From the NCBI RefSeq assembly GCF_000143415.4, contig NW_003314262.1, positions 3,482,405-3,546,404 on the forward strand: 64,000 nt of DNA. The letters run 5' to 3'. The notes beneath the pieces were generated by a model, which was given only the letters and a program-made list of their open reading frames with translations, made no database searches and had not been told where the DNA came from. A program made the translations under genes and the position numbers. Positions within the stretch are counted from its first letter, which is position 1, and every line of letters starts with the position of its first letter. Positions 45,889 through 55,484 of this stretch are shown here, piece by piece. The stretch is from Selaginella moellendorffii (Eukaryota > Streptophyta > Lycopodiopsida > Selaginellales > Selaginellaceae).

Positions 45889-46877
45889 TGCAAGCTCTTG
45901 AGTTTGGACTTCCCAGGAGGTCACCCAGCCCAGTACTATTCAAACCCAAGGACACTTAACTCTAAATATCCCAAGACCTTTTACCGATTGGAAAAAGGGG
46001 TGCACTCTTGTTCATGGGCCCTTTCCCTATATTTGAACCCCATGGACCATCTCTCAAGTCGTTCTCTTTGGTTGCCTACAATCCACCACGCTTCCCTGCA
46101 AGTTCACGCCCTCGTGAACGGAAGCTGAGAGCCGTAGCTCTCTCGAGAGCCCCGCTCTCTTGACACCTTACCCCTCGGGTCGAGCCCAGCGGGAGCAAAC
46201 TGGACCAGCCAGATGTCAATCAACATGTGGTGTGATTCCCTTAGCCAACCAACAGAGTCGGACCCGAGACCGCTCCAATACCAAATGTAAGCTCCTGAGT
46301 TTGGACTTCCCAGGAGGTCACCCAGCCCAGTACTATTCAAACCCAAGGACACTTAACTCTAAATATCCCAAGACCTTTTACCGATTGGAAAAGGGGGTGC
46401 ACTCTTGTTCATGGGCCCTTTCCCTATATTTGAACCCCATGGACCATCTCTCAAGTCGTTCTCTTTGGTTGCCTACAATCCACCACGCTTCCCTGCAAGT
46501 TCACGCCCTCGTGAACGGAAGCTGAGAGCCGTAGCTCTCTCGAGAGCCCCGCTCTCTTGACACCTTACCCCTCGGGTCGAGCCCAGCGGGAGCAAACTGG
46601 ACCAGCCAGATGTCAATCAACATGTGGTGTGATTCCCTTAGCCAACCAACAGAGTCTGACCCGAGACCGCTCCAATACCAAATGTAAGCTCCTGAGTTTG
46701 GACTTCCCAGGAGGTCACCCAGCCCAGTACTATTCAAACCCAAGGACGCTTAACTCTAAATATCCTAAGATCCCTTAACCGATTGGAAAAGGGGGTGCAC
46801 TCTTGTTCATGGGCCCTTTCCCTCTATATTTGAACCCCATGGACCATCTCTCAAGTCGTTCTCTTTAGTTGCTTACA
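45889..46877 (-). mobile_element. Cassandra-like TRIM tandem array: three LTRs, two internal regions
   Basis: Three near-identical LTRs (45889-46082, 46286-46477, 46683-46877) alternate with two near-identical ~204-bp internal segments. On the minus strand each LTR runs TGTAGGCAACC...AGCTTACA and is followed by a primer site TTTGGTATTGGAGC. It carries a 5S rRNA-like core (45907-45961, 46303-46357, 46700-46754) including GGGTGACCTCCTGGGAAGTC, the C-box of the 5S internal promoter. Likely 5-bp target duplication CTATG/CTATA (45884-45888, 46878-46882). Confidence 0.85.
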
Positions 46878-47062
46878 CTATAGTCATGATTCAATATTAC
46901 CAACGGAGGTGGGTTTACCTTCATAATTGCCACAAGTTGCCAATGCTAGGTTGTGGGATTAGTATTTGACAAGCAAAGTCTGCAAAACACTTAAGTCGCA
47001 TACAAATGAGACAACAATAGCACTACAACTCCCATCATTATCCACTTGCAGAGTTCAAAGTG

Positions 47063-47157
47063 GTTGACTTGATATTAGTTTGTTTTCACTATCTTACGGT
47101 AAATGGTTTATTAAATATTAGTTTGTTTTCACTATCTTACGGTAAATGGTTTATTTA
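47063..47157 (+). repeat. ~42-bp tandem duplication in gypsy element 2
   Basis: ATATTAGTTTGTTTTCACTA...CGGTAAATGGTTTATT occurs twice in direct succession. Confidence 0.85.
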
Positions 47158-47422
47158 AAAGGCTTTTTGCTTAGTGGAAAGGGCTGTTTTGGGTGTTGTG
47201 GCAAGTTGAACCACAAGCTTATGAGGTTTGGTATGATGTCTAGCAAGCTAATCCTCCAGAAATTGTGTATGTGTAATAATTGAAACACTTCATACAAAGG
47301 GAGTAAGAACAATTGATACCACCTACAAATCCACCGATGCCTCCTCCTAACGTTCTTCCAAATCCCAACCCATCTACAAAAGAACCTTAATGGTCTTCCA
47401 TTATTCCAAGAGGAGGGGATGA

Positions 47423-47598
47423 TCTGAGGTCCAAATGTATGATTATAATGCCGTATATTAATATTAATATAGTGGGATTTTGGTAGCCGTTGGATTGGTT
47501 TCAATCCAGAACACTTGCTCCTATATATAAATGAGGGTTTTTGGGCTAATTGATATGTACATTTTCTGTATTCCCTTTCCATATTCCATGCACTCACA
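47423..47598 (+). repeat. 3' LTR of gypsy element 2
   Basis: TCTGAGGTCCAAATGTATGA...CACTCACA, preceded by the polypurine tract AAGAGGAGGGGATGA. Confidence 0.85.
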
Positions 47599-47705
47599 TA
47601 TGGACTAAATTATATCCCAAATGGATGATTATATATTATAGTGTTATAATTAGCATATTATCTAGGCAAGGTAATATATGTATATACATATATGTATTTA
47701 TAGAC
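47599..47705 (+). repeat. AT-rich direct repeat, left copy (right part)
   Basis: Together with 41096-41154 (the part left of gypsy element 2) this resembles 49811-50010. Shared pieces include GAATGCT...TATTAATT.AGGTTTA.A.CC on the left side and GGATGATTATATATTATAGT...GGTAATATATGTATA...GTATTTATAGAC on the right. It appears to be one repeat split by the gypsy insertion. Confidence 0.5.
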
Positions 47706-49139
47706 TTTACACCATCCACCCTTCCAAAAGATGAAAACATAATAACCATAAGTCAAATGGAACATTTAGAGTTTTTGCTGGGTAATTATAAATTGTTACA
47801 AGAATTTAAAGCTCCCATATAACCACTAATGTAGTTGTTGACAACCATGATTAAAACAAAACTCAAAGTCATGCCATAACTATCAATTGATTATAAAATC
47901 TTAATGAACTAATTACAACTCTATATACAACTACCAAATGCTCAAACTAACCTTAAACCCATAACTTTGAATTAAAGAAAGAGACTTCAAGAATTACTAT
48001 AATCCATAAAATGCCATTGTAATAAATGATACATTTTGCCTTTAAGTCAATTCATTGATAATCCTTCAAGATAACTGTTAATTTAAACTCATAACCATAA
48101 GTAAAACCTACTTTTATATATTCCCTTTGGTCAATATTGATTTTCATCTTTGTTTAGCACTACACATAGGAGGTTGAATTCACTCCATTTGTCCTCCACA
48201 TCCTTTTTATCCCCTTGAAGAAAAAAACATTTTGAAGCACCAACTTTTGTATACTCATCTTTACTCCATTATTTCATTTTTTTGGCTTCACTATGTTGGG
48301 GTTATATGTTTTGTTTGGACTTGCTATAGTCATTCTCACTCCACAATCTATATCATTTATCTTCGCTCTACTATTATATTTGTTTATCCTCACTCTATTG
48401 TTGGGGCCGAACTACTGTCTATCCCCTCTACCCCTTCCTATAAAGAAAAAAAAGTTTGAAGTGTCAGAGCAAAGAGGAGAAAGTGAGAAAAATTGAGGAA
48501 AAATCATTATAAAAAAAAAAAGTGAATAAAGTAGGAATTTTTAATAGTTGTTAATGCAAAAATAAGGAAATAAAAAAGACATGTGCTCAAAGTTTTGAAA
48601 ACAAAAGACTTCCTATCATAAAATACTTAAGCCACGACAATATAAGCAAAAGATTCATACCGTTTAACCTCCTCAACACACAATTAACCATTTAAGACAA
48701 GAAAATCAATACTCTCAAGGGAATATATTAACTCCTTAGCAATAACGGTAAAGCAAAGGCATGAAACAATATTTACAAATGGGTACACACACTTAACTTG
48801 AAATTTTGGCCAAAGTGACTCAACTTTTGGAATATAAGAATATTTAACACTAAAACTGATCAAAAACTCTGCCAATGAAATATAAAAAAGATTTTCAACT
48901 TTATACACATACATATACTCAATATCTAGAGTAGTATAAAGAGGACAGAAAACACTTAACTCAACATTAGGCTAAAAATGAAAATTATAAAAGTCATAAA
49001 TGATTAACATGCTAAGAAAAGAAAATATTGTAGATAAGGAAGAAACACTAAGAATATAAGAAGGTGGCTCAAATTAAAAAAAAATTTAAAAAAGAGCAAA
49101 AAGTAAAGAGAAAGAATTAAATGGAAAATTAAATGATTA

Positions 49140-49260
49140 TATAAGCAACTAAAGAGAATGATTCAAGAAACGATCTTAAGGGCTTTAGGATATTTAGGGT
49201 TAAGAGATTTTGGGTTTGGGTTGGATGACATCTCAGGAAGTCTAAATTTAAAAGTTTAAA
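49140..49260 (+). mobile_element. Cassandra-like LTR remnant
   Basis: Begins TATAAGCAACTAAAGAGAA, keeps GGATATTTAGGGTTAAG and a diverged 5S-like TGGATGACATCTCAGGAAGTC, ends AAAGTTTAAA. Shorter than the other LTRs because of an internal deletion. Confidence 0.65.
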
Positions 49261-49510
49261 GATTAACATTTACCCTGTGAAATTTCCAACTTATTTCCAA
49301 AATTATTTCTATAATAATCAAGTTCATTGTCACACTCTAGAATTCATTCGAGCTTATAATCACACTCCATATCAATAGGAGATGGCAAAACTCCATATCA
49401 ATAGAAAATAGCAAAACACTAAAAATAAAAGAAGTCATGTAATCATGTTTTTGAAAGGTGGAGAGAGTAATATACCAAAAATGGGCACAACATTAATATA
49501 ATCATGCTCC

Positions 49511-49665
49511 ACAACACCAAAGAAGCTCAACATTAGTAGCCTTAAAGTGATATTCTCTTTGATTGATGAATGCAATAAATATTAAAAGAACAACACCAAA
49601 AGCTCAACATTAGTAACCTTAAGTGATATACTTCTTGATTAATGAATGTAATAAATATCAAAAGG
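49511..49665 (+). repeat. ~78-bp diverged tandem repeat
   Basis: Two adjacent units share CACCAAA..GCTCAACATTAGTA, GTGATAT..TCTT and AATGAATG.AATAAATAT.AAAAG. Confidence 0.75.
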
Positions 49666-49916
49666 AAGAACAAATCTAAGCACAACAATAGCTAAAAGAA
49701 AAAAAGAGAATAAAAACAAAAGTACAGTCTTGAATACTAGAGCAAAGCATTACTAAAAAACTTTACCTTCCAAAGATAAATTATAGTGCCCTTCACCTTC
49801 ACCAATGTGAATGCTTGGGATATAGGAATAGGTTATTAATTGAGGTTTACAACCTTATATACAATAATAGATGGAATATGCTATAGTACTTTAATTAATA
49901 TATTACATAAGTAGGG

Positions 49917-49918
<2 letters not shown>

Positions 49919-49999
<81 letters not shown>
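49919..49999. repeat. (AT)n(GT)n compound microsatellite
   Basis: About 21 AT units followed by about 19 GT units. Confidence 0.97.
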
Positions 50000-50000
<1 letters not shown>

Positions 50001-50496
50001 TTACAGACCTTATAGTTTATATATACATAAAAATACACAAATAACACAACTATCTCTTTTAATAAATACTTATTGAAATCTATAAAATTTATTAATATAA
50101 TATTAACCAAATTAAAATATAATTGGACAAAAATTATGATTATATATATTAATAATCAAGAATTATATTAAATATAAATTTAATTTTAAATATAAATGAT
50201 TTTTGTAAAATATTGTGCTATTGTTAAATATAAATATAGAAATATTAAAATAAATTTGAATATAATAAGTTATAATAAAAGCCAAGAACAAACCCATTTA
50301 TAACTAAACCATTAGGATATCAAATTTTATAAGCCTTAAGACACAAAGATTTTTTACAAAGCAGAAGTTTATAAATAAAATATATTTTTAAAAATAGTTA
50401 TTATAAAATAGCAGTAAATTTGAATAATGTTTTTATACTTAAAAGTATAAACCTTAATCTGTATCTTTAATATTTAAAGATTAATCTTTATTATAT
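50000..50496. other. AT-rich 3' flank of lectin copy 2
   Basis: Very AT-rich, no open frame of note and no recognised element. Confidence 0.5.
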
Positions 50497-51342
50497 TTAA
50501 TATAGACATAATTTATCGGATGCCCATAAAACATTATTAGGAAACTTTGATAGGTAGACAACTAAATTACAGTTATTTTGAACAGTAAATAGTGTTGACA
50601 ATTTACAATTATTACAATATTTATCTGTAGCCCATAAAGCCTTTTTATTAGAATAAACAACCAAATTACCATCCTGCTGAAGAATTAGAAAACAATTACC
50701 AAAACTATTTGATTTAAGTTTTGATTCCCAAATTTTTTGGTTTAATGAATATAAGACTAATTTACAACTGTATTCTAACAATAACATATTTTTACCATTT
50801 TGAGATATTAAGAAATTATTAACATGTACAGTTGAATCAGAAAATAAAGTACTTATGCTAATATAACAACCATTTATATTGTCAAAATTTGTAATGTTAT
50901 TTTGATATGTTAATTCCTCTGATGTAGTATCTAGTTTATATCTTATAAGATAATTTTGACTTTCTTTTTCAAAATAGTCTGTAAGTGATTCATATAAATA
51001 ATCTTTACTAAGTTCTAAAAGTCGATCAATTCCACGTTTGATGTTATTTCCTACAACTTCTGTAACTGTTTCTTTGAGTAAACATTGATCTTTAACTTTA
51101 ACTATCAAATCAACATATCCTTTAGATGTTAATATTCTATCTTCATCTGAATAAGTTATAGGATATTTACCATTATGATCAATTTTATGTAGCAAACCAT
51201 TAACCCCTGCAATTATTTTAGTAATATCTTGAAATTTTAAAATTCCTGGTCTTCCAATTGTAGGAGTATACTTCTTAGGTGCAATAATAAAATTGAGCTT
51301 TATTAACAAAATAATAAAAATTATTAAGAGTTTACACTTCAT
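50497..51342 (-). CDS. AT-rich secreted protein with novel N-domain and bulb-type (B-)lectin domain, copy 2
   Basis: Intronless frame of 281 residues, collinear with and roughly two-thirds identical (by eye) to the product at 20629-21495, about 29 kb away on the other strand. It has a signal-like hydrophobic start (MKCKLLIIFIILLIKLNFII), then the same unrecognised domain (APKKYTPTIGRPGIL, QDITKIIAGVNGLLHKI, DYFEKESQNYLIRYKLD), then the B-lectin domain. Of its three mannose-site positions, EYSCKLVLY is degenerate, QQDGNLVVY is intact, and QNNCNLVVY has Asp changed to Asn. The cysteine pattern is conserved. The open frame, the conserved motif spacing and substitutions that keep hydrophobic character suggest selection on both copies. 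Third positions are almost all A/T. Confidence 0.8.
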   Translation of the reverse strand: MKCKLLIIFIILLIKLNFIIAPKKYTPTIGRPGILKFQDITKIIAGVNGLLHKIDHNGKYPITYSDEDRILTSKGYVDLIVKVKDQCLLKETVTEVVGNNIKRGIDRLLELSKDYLYESLTDYFEKESQNYLIRYKLDTTSEELTYQNNITNFDNINGCYISISTLFSDSTVHVNNFLISQNGKNMLLLEYSCKLVLYSLNQKIWESKLKSNSFGNCFLILQQDGNLVVYSNKKALWATDKYCNNCKLSTLFTVQNNCNLVVYLSKFPNNVLWASDKLCLY

Positions 51343-51682
51343 ATTTAATATTTATTTTTCTTCACGCTTTAATTTAATAACTTTGATGTCTTAAGTATAA
51401 AATTTTCTTTTCTTGATATCTAAATTGGAATTAATGCAGCCTCTCAACAAGAGCATAGAAAACATAAAAAACTCTCCTCCTAAAAAGCACTTCCCCCTCA
51501 CAACCTCATCCTCTCTGGTCCCTCCAAGCTATGGTCATGGATCTATAAGGTGACATAATAAGAATAAAAACAAGAATATTATTTAAATATCTCCTAGAAA
51601 ACCTTAAAATACTATATTTTGCTAATCCTAAGATCTACGAAGGGAGCAAATTATCAAAATAACAATGATTTTTTGAATTGCA
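51343..51682. other. Spacer between lectin copy 2 and the TMEM87-like gene
   Basis: The first part is the AT-rich upstream region of the minus-strand lectin gene; the rest is the 3' flank of the TMEM87-like gene. No feature recognised. Confidence 0.4.
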
Positions 51683-53662
51683 TTAGTCTCGTTTATCTTC
51701 TTCTCCAACTGTTCCAAGTGTGAAGACGTCTATCTCAGTGTTCTTTTTCTCTACAGAACCGTTCAAGCGACCATTTGATGAATCCGTATTGCTAGTAAGC
51801 TGGATTGCTTCCTCGGGATCACAGTCTTCGCCAAGTTCCTCCGAGTAGGCATACCTTTAAAAAATCTCAAGTCAACATAACACAAACATGATCTTGTTAC
51901 CTTGTGGAGTTTTGTGATGGCTTCCATAGGTAGCAAATCACGCAGAGCATGACATAAGACAGAACTATCCAAAACGCTAAAACCACCCACGCATTTTGCC
52001 ACTGGATGTTGTATGCCTCTGTAGATTTTAAGTAGAACTGGAAATAAAAATTCGAGTCAGCCTCCAGAGATTGTCAGCTATCTTACGTGCCATACCTCGT
52101 AACCAATCCAAACTATTGATGCTATGACTGCTAATGCAAGAAAATTGGTGAAGCGCTTGTACAGTTCCAGTTTAGCGGTTTGCTTCTTTGCCTATAAGTC
52201 CAAACCTTGAGAGCAAAAACGAGAGGAAGGAAAACAGAGAAGAGAGAAAGAACCTGTAGGCTTTCCAGAGTCTTGGACAGCGAGGAAAAAATCCAGAGTA
52301 TGAATAACGCATCGATGATCGCCACTGGAAGCACCAGAAGTAACTTCTCCTTGTTGGAGAAATCATCCACTCGTTGGACGTTCTCCGCCAGCTCCAACGT
52401 CTCGATCGCAACGAAATACGCCCCACCGCACAGCAACACCTTGCTCGTGATCCCACCCAGCGTCGGTTTCACCACCCCGTATCCCATAGAAACTATGAGC
52501 ACCAAGAGCCGAGACACCGTCTTCCTCATGGCTCCGATGGTCACGGCCCAGGCGGTGATCCCCATCGGCCTCCGCCCCGTTGCATTGAAGTTGGCGTAGT
52601 CGAAGTACCACAAAGCCATCTCTGCGTGTCCCAGGAAGATCACCACGCTGATACAGTTCTGGAGCTGGAGGATGTCTCTCCAGAAGCGCGCATACTGGAT
52701 GAACCAGATCACTCCCAGGACGAGATAGGCGAGCGACATGTAGCCGTAGAACTTGAGGAGCGGCGCCATCCTCCCCGGAAGAAAGCCTGTGGGACTCTGC
52801 CATATCGTTCTGCCGCGAATCTGCAAGCCTTGGAGCTGTGGCTCGCAGAAGACGAAGTAGAGCGTGTAGAGCCCAGTCTCGGTCACGTTCACGTCCTCGG
52901 AGAAGCTGTTTACAAGCTTGTTGCCTTGGAAGGACGTCTGGAAGGTCTTCGGCCAGCCGTTTTCACGCTTGCGAAGTATCACCTCGCCAATGCGGCAATT
53001 CGAGAGCTTGGAGGCCTCGGGAGTGCAGCACAGCATCCTCTCGCCGGTGGAGTTTGTGACTCCGATGAAGTCACGATCCTCGAGCGTGAAAAGGAGTGCC
53101 TCGACTAGACCTGTGCTGTGCTCCATCGTCTCGTGCCTCGCAGCCGACTCCACGGTTCGTCTAAACTGGACGTTGAAGCTGCGAAGATCGAAAGGTTAAA
53201 CTACTGGCGACAATGTCTTTCTCTTTCTAACTTCAAGATCAAACCAATGAGCTATGAATGCTGAGGAAAGAAGAATGAAACACTATTTCTACACTTCCTT
53301 TTTTCTACATCTAGGTGTAGACCTCAAAGACCAATGAGCTATGGATGCTAGAAAGAAACACTAACGATGGAAATGCAAACAAAAAAAGGAAAGAGTTTCT
53401 AGATCTATGAATGCTTGGAAAGAAGAAGCTTAATCTATGCTTCCACTAGAAGTAATTGGGCGAAGGAATCTTACTTGATATGTGACGGAGACTTCCCGCT
53501 CGCATACAATCCCTCGCTGCCTCCGAAGAAAGTGTAGCCATTGTCCCACGGCTTGAAGGGGCTCAGCTGGTAGCGATGGATAGATCCGCAACAAAACGAA
53601 ATCCAGCAGCAGCAGCAGCTCAAAACCGCAAGAATTCTCAGCCTCCACCTGGCAGGATCCAT
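51683..53662 (-). CDS. TMEM87/GOST-type seven-transmembrane protein (complete gene)
   Basis: Plant member of the lung-seven-transmembrane (GOST) family, TMEM87 branch; these proteins act in the Golgi and endosomal system. Exons 53662-53475, 53178-52254, 52191-52096, 52037-51901 and 51854-51683 join in frame to 505 residues, as expected. Exon 1 carries a signal peptide (LRILAVLSCCCCWISFCCG) and the start of a lumenal domain (ending SPSHI across the splice). The lumenal domain has conserved Cys (MLCCTPEASKLSNC; LYFVFCEPQL). Seven hydrophobic segments follow from about residue 205, including YLVLGVIWFIQYARFW, HAEMALWYFDYANFNATG, TVSRLLVLIVSMGYGVVKP, FILWIFSSLSKTLESLQ, and ALAVIASIVWIGYE. The cytosolic tail is acidic. 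It is the parent of four fragments elsewhere in the window and starts 209 bp from the divergent SF3A1. Confidence 0.9.
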
Positions 53663-53776
53663 CTGCCGCAACAGTCGATCGAGGCGATCAGCGGATCGCC
53701 CCTAGCTGCGCAAATAATGCCATGGAACAGCGGCCCTAGAACTCACCATGGAAGCACGAAAACCCCTCTATGCAGG

Positions 53777-53808
53777 GAATATTCTCGCTCTAGAATATTC
53801 TCTAGAAT
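53777..53808. promoter_or_regulatory. Heat-shock-element-like cluster in a divergent promoter
   Basis: Between the TMEM87-like and SF3A1 starts are two GAATATTC palindromes (53777-53784 and 53793-53800) and a further GAA (53805), in the GAAnnTTC arrangement of heat-shock elements. Function is inferred from the motif only. Confidence 0.35.
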
Positions 53809-53871
53809 ATGCTAGAGTGGATAGATTAAGCCTTTTTTCTGGGCTAGGGTTCTTCGCAATAGGATATCCAA

Positions 53872-55203
53872 ATGGCGGCAGCGTCGATCGCTTCGAGATC
53901 ACAGCCAGGTATGATCCATCCTCCTCCTGGCATCAGATGTATCGTCGATAAGACGGCGCACTTTGTGGCCAGGAATGGTGTCGAGTTCGAGCGCAAGATC
54001 ACGGCTGACAATCAGATCCTCAAGTTCAGCTTCCTCAAACCCTCCGATCCCTACCACGCGTATTACCAGCACAAAATCTCGGAAGCGAAGAGCTCCGGCG
54101 CTCCATCTTCGATCACAGCTGCTGTGCAAGCTCAATCCAAGCCACCGCCGTTGGAGGATCATCCATCCTCGCGAAAGTTTCATACTCTCCTGCAAGATCT
54201 GCAGAGCACCGAGCCTTCCAAGGTGGTGGAGCTGCAAGAGCCGGAGCCGGAGGAGTTCCTTCTCGATTTCCCCGAGGGTCTCTCTGCAAAGGACGTAGAC
54301 ATCATCAAGCTCACGGCGATCTTCGCGGCTAGACATGGCGGCGAGTTTCTTACCGGACTGGCAAGCAGGGAACACTACAACCTCCAGTTTAGCTTCCTCA
54401 AACCGGAGAGTAGCTTGCACAAGATCTTCAAGGGCTTGTGCCACTCGTACTCCAAGTTGCTGGAAGCTCCCACGGCGCTGATCGACAAGCTCAAGCGAGA
54501 GCTGGACAAGAGCGTTATCCTGGAGCGGTGCCTCCACCGTGCCGAATGGGAGAAATCGCAAAAGAAGTTGAGGGACGAGGCCGAGGAAGACGATGAGCGG
54601 ATGAACAGCATCGACTGGCATGAGTTTGTGGTGGTGGAGACGATCCAGTTCGTGGACGAGGAGGACGCTGCGTTGCCGTCTCCGGTGACGCAGATGGACG
54701 TGATCAGACGCAAGGAGGTGATCGATATCACGTTGCCTGAGGATCATTTCCCCGACGAGGGGAGAACAAATGGCGAGGACTTTTTCCAAGTGATTGTCCC
54801 GGCGGGCGAAGAGCCACCAATGACGATTGTGAGGAACTGGAAGAGGCCCGAGGAGATGATCGAGATGGGCGATAAGTATGCGCATACCAAGATGGTCATC
54901 TGTCCGATAACTTCAGAGTTGATACCCGTGAGCGAGATGGAGGAACACATGAGGATCTCGCTCATCCATCCCAAGTTCAAGGAGGAGAAGGAAAGGATGA
55001 TGAGCAAGCGGAGAAACTTGGGCACGCTTGCCAGCGACGAGGAGATCGCGCGAAACGTCATGAGCTTGGCTCCAGCGAGGCCTGATCTGTTTGGAACCAC
55101 AGAGGAGGAAGTGGCCAATGCTGTGATGAGTGTGAAAAAGAAAGAGGAGCCACCATCACCACTTTCTCTTGAACCCGAGCTAAAGAGAATGAAAGTATGG
55201 TAA
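53872..55203 (+). CDS. SF3A1: Splicing factor SF3A1 (SAP114-like), short form
   Basis: SF3a subunit 1 of the U2 snRNP, acting in branch-site recognition. Single-exon frame of 443 residues from the ATG at 53872. SURP domain 1 is at ~20-62 (IVDKTAHFVARNGVEFERKI, FSFLKPSDPYHAYY); SURP domain 2 at ~143-188 (IIKLTAIFAARHGGEFLTGL, FSFLKPESSLHKIF). Next come the SF3A3-contacting charged region and the PRP21-like part (CPITSELIPVSEMEEHMR, HPKFKEEKERMMSKRRN, DEEIARNVMSLAPARPDLFG). It ends ELKRMKVW-stop. Typical plant and animal SF3A1 are much longer and finish with a proline-rich region and a ubiquitin-like domain; neither is visible in the ~100 bp before the tRNA gene. It may be a truncated paralogue, an intronless copy, or have unseen downstream exons. 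Confidence 0.9.
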   Translation: MAAASIASRSQPGMIHPPPGIRCIVDKTAHFVARNGVEFERKITADNQILKFSFLKPSDPYHAYYQHKISEAKSSGAPSSITAAVQAQSKPPPLEDHPSSRKFHTLLQDLQSTEPSKVVELQEPEPEEFLLDFPEGLSAKDVDIIKLTAIFAARHGGEFLTGLASREHYNLQFSFLKPESSLHKIFKGLCHSYSKLLEAPTALIDKLKRELDKSVILERCLHRAEWEKSQKKLRDEAEEDDERMNSIDWHEFVVVETIQFVDEEDAALPSPVTQMDVIRRKEVIDITLPEDHFPDEGRTNGEDFFQVIVPAGEEPPMTIVRNWKRPEEMIEMGDKYAHTKMVICPITSELIPVSEMEEHMRISLIHPKFKEEKERMMSKRRNLGTLASDEEIARNVMSLAPARPDLFGTTEEEVANAVMSVKKKEEPPSPLSLEPELKRMKVW

Positions 55204-55303
55204 CCTGGATCTTTTAAAAAATTCGAGCTAAAGTGAACTGTTCAACTTTCCAAGTTTCAATAAGTAATTTTGAAAAGTGAAACCATGAACAATAAAAAGG
55301 TAA

Positions 55304-55377
55304 TGGCCCATGCAGGTTTCGAACCTGCGACCTTAGCCTCATTAGAGCCACGCTCTGACCAGCTGAGCTAATAGGCC
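55304..55377 (-). tRNA. tRNA-Ile(AAU), with G at position 37
   Basis: Full cloverleaf on the minus strand. Acceptor GGCCTAT/ATGGGCC, D arm GCTC/GAGC, T arm GCAGG/CCTGC with TTCGAAA loop, discriminator A. The anticodon loop is CTAATGA, giving anticodon AAU (Ile). The anticodon stem TGGCT/GGCTA pairs with two G-U wobbles. Position 37 is G where tRNA-Ile normally has A. Confidence 0.88.
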
Positions 55378-55484
55378 TTTACAATAACAAGTATATTAAT
55401 AACTTCAAAAGTAGAAGTACTAAAGAATATACTACCGCATATTCTGTTGAATATGCTGTATTTTAAACTGTGAATCTGTGAGAA

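Larger units (their letters stand above)
41155..47598 (+). mobile_element. Ty3/gypsy LTR retrotransposon 2, old, with nested insertions
   Basis: Same family as element 1 but more decayed. LTRs are at 41155-41319 and 47423-47598 (first bases TCTGAGG, mutated). Gag (41543-42450), protease-RT (42521-43640), RNase H (43930-44300: FILHMDAFDIDLGGVLMQ, DADALSRAP-like NADALSRAP near 44300) and integrase (45440-45740; 46880-47390) can be followed in broken frames full of TAA/TAG/TGA at former CAA, CAG, CGA and TGG codons. It keeps the RNase H to integrase segment that element 1 has lost. Two Cassandra-like TRIMs are inserted in it (44406-44992 and 45889-46877). Flanking target-site duplication not clear. 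Confidence 0.9.
47720..49810. other. AT-rich intergenic DNA, no gene recognised
   Basis: Holds short AT-rich frames without domains, a TRIM LTR remnant (49140-49260), and a direct repeat of about 78 bp near 49511-49665 (AACACCAAA...GCTCAACATTAGTA.CCTTAA.GTGATAT). Confidence 0.55.

Noticed and set aside
45907-46754. Functional 5S rRNA genes in the 46-kb array
   Set aside because: Only the middle and 3' part of 5S is present, inside units with LTR ends, a primer-binding site and a polypurine tract.
15253-50010. AT microsatellites as replication origins or matrix attachment sites
   Set aside because: Base composition alone does not support such a call.
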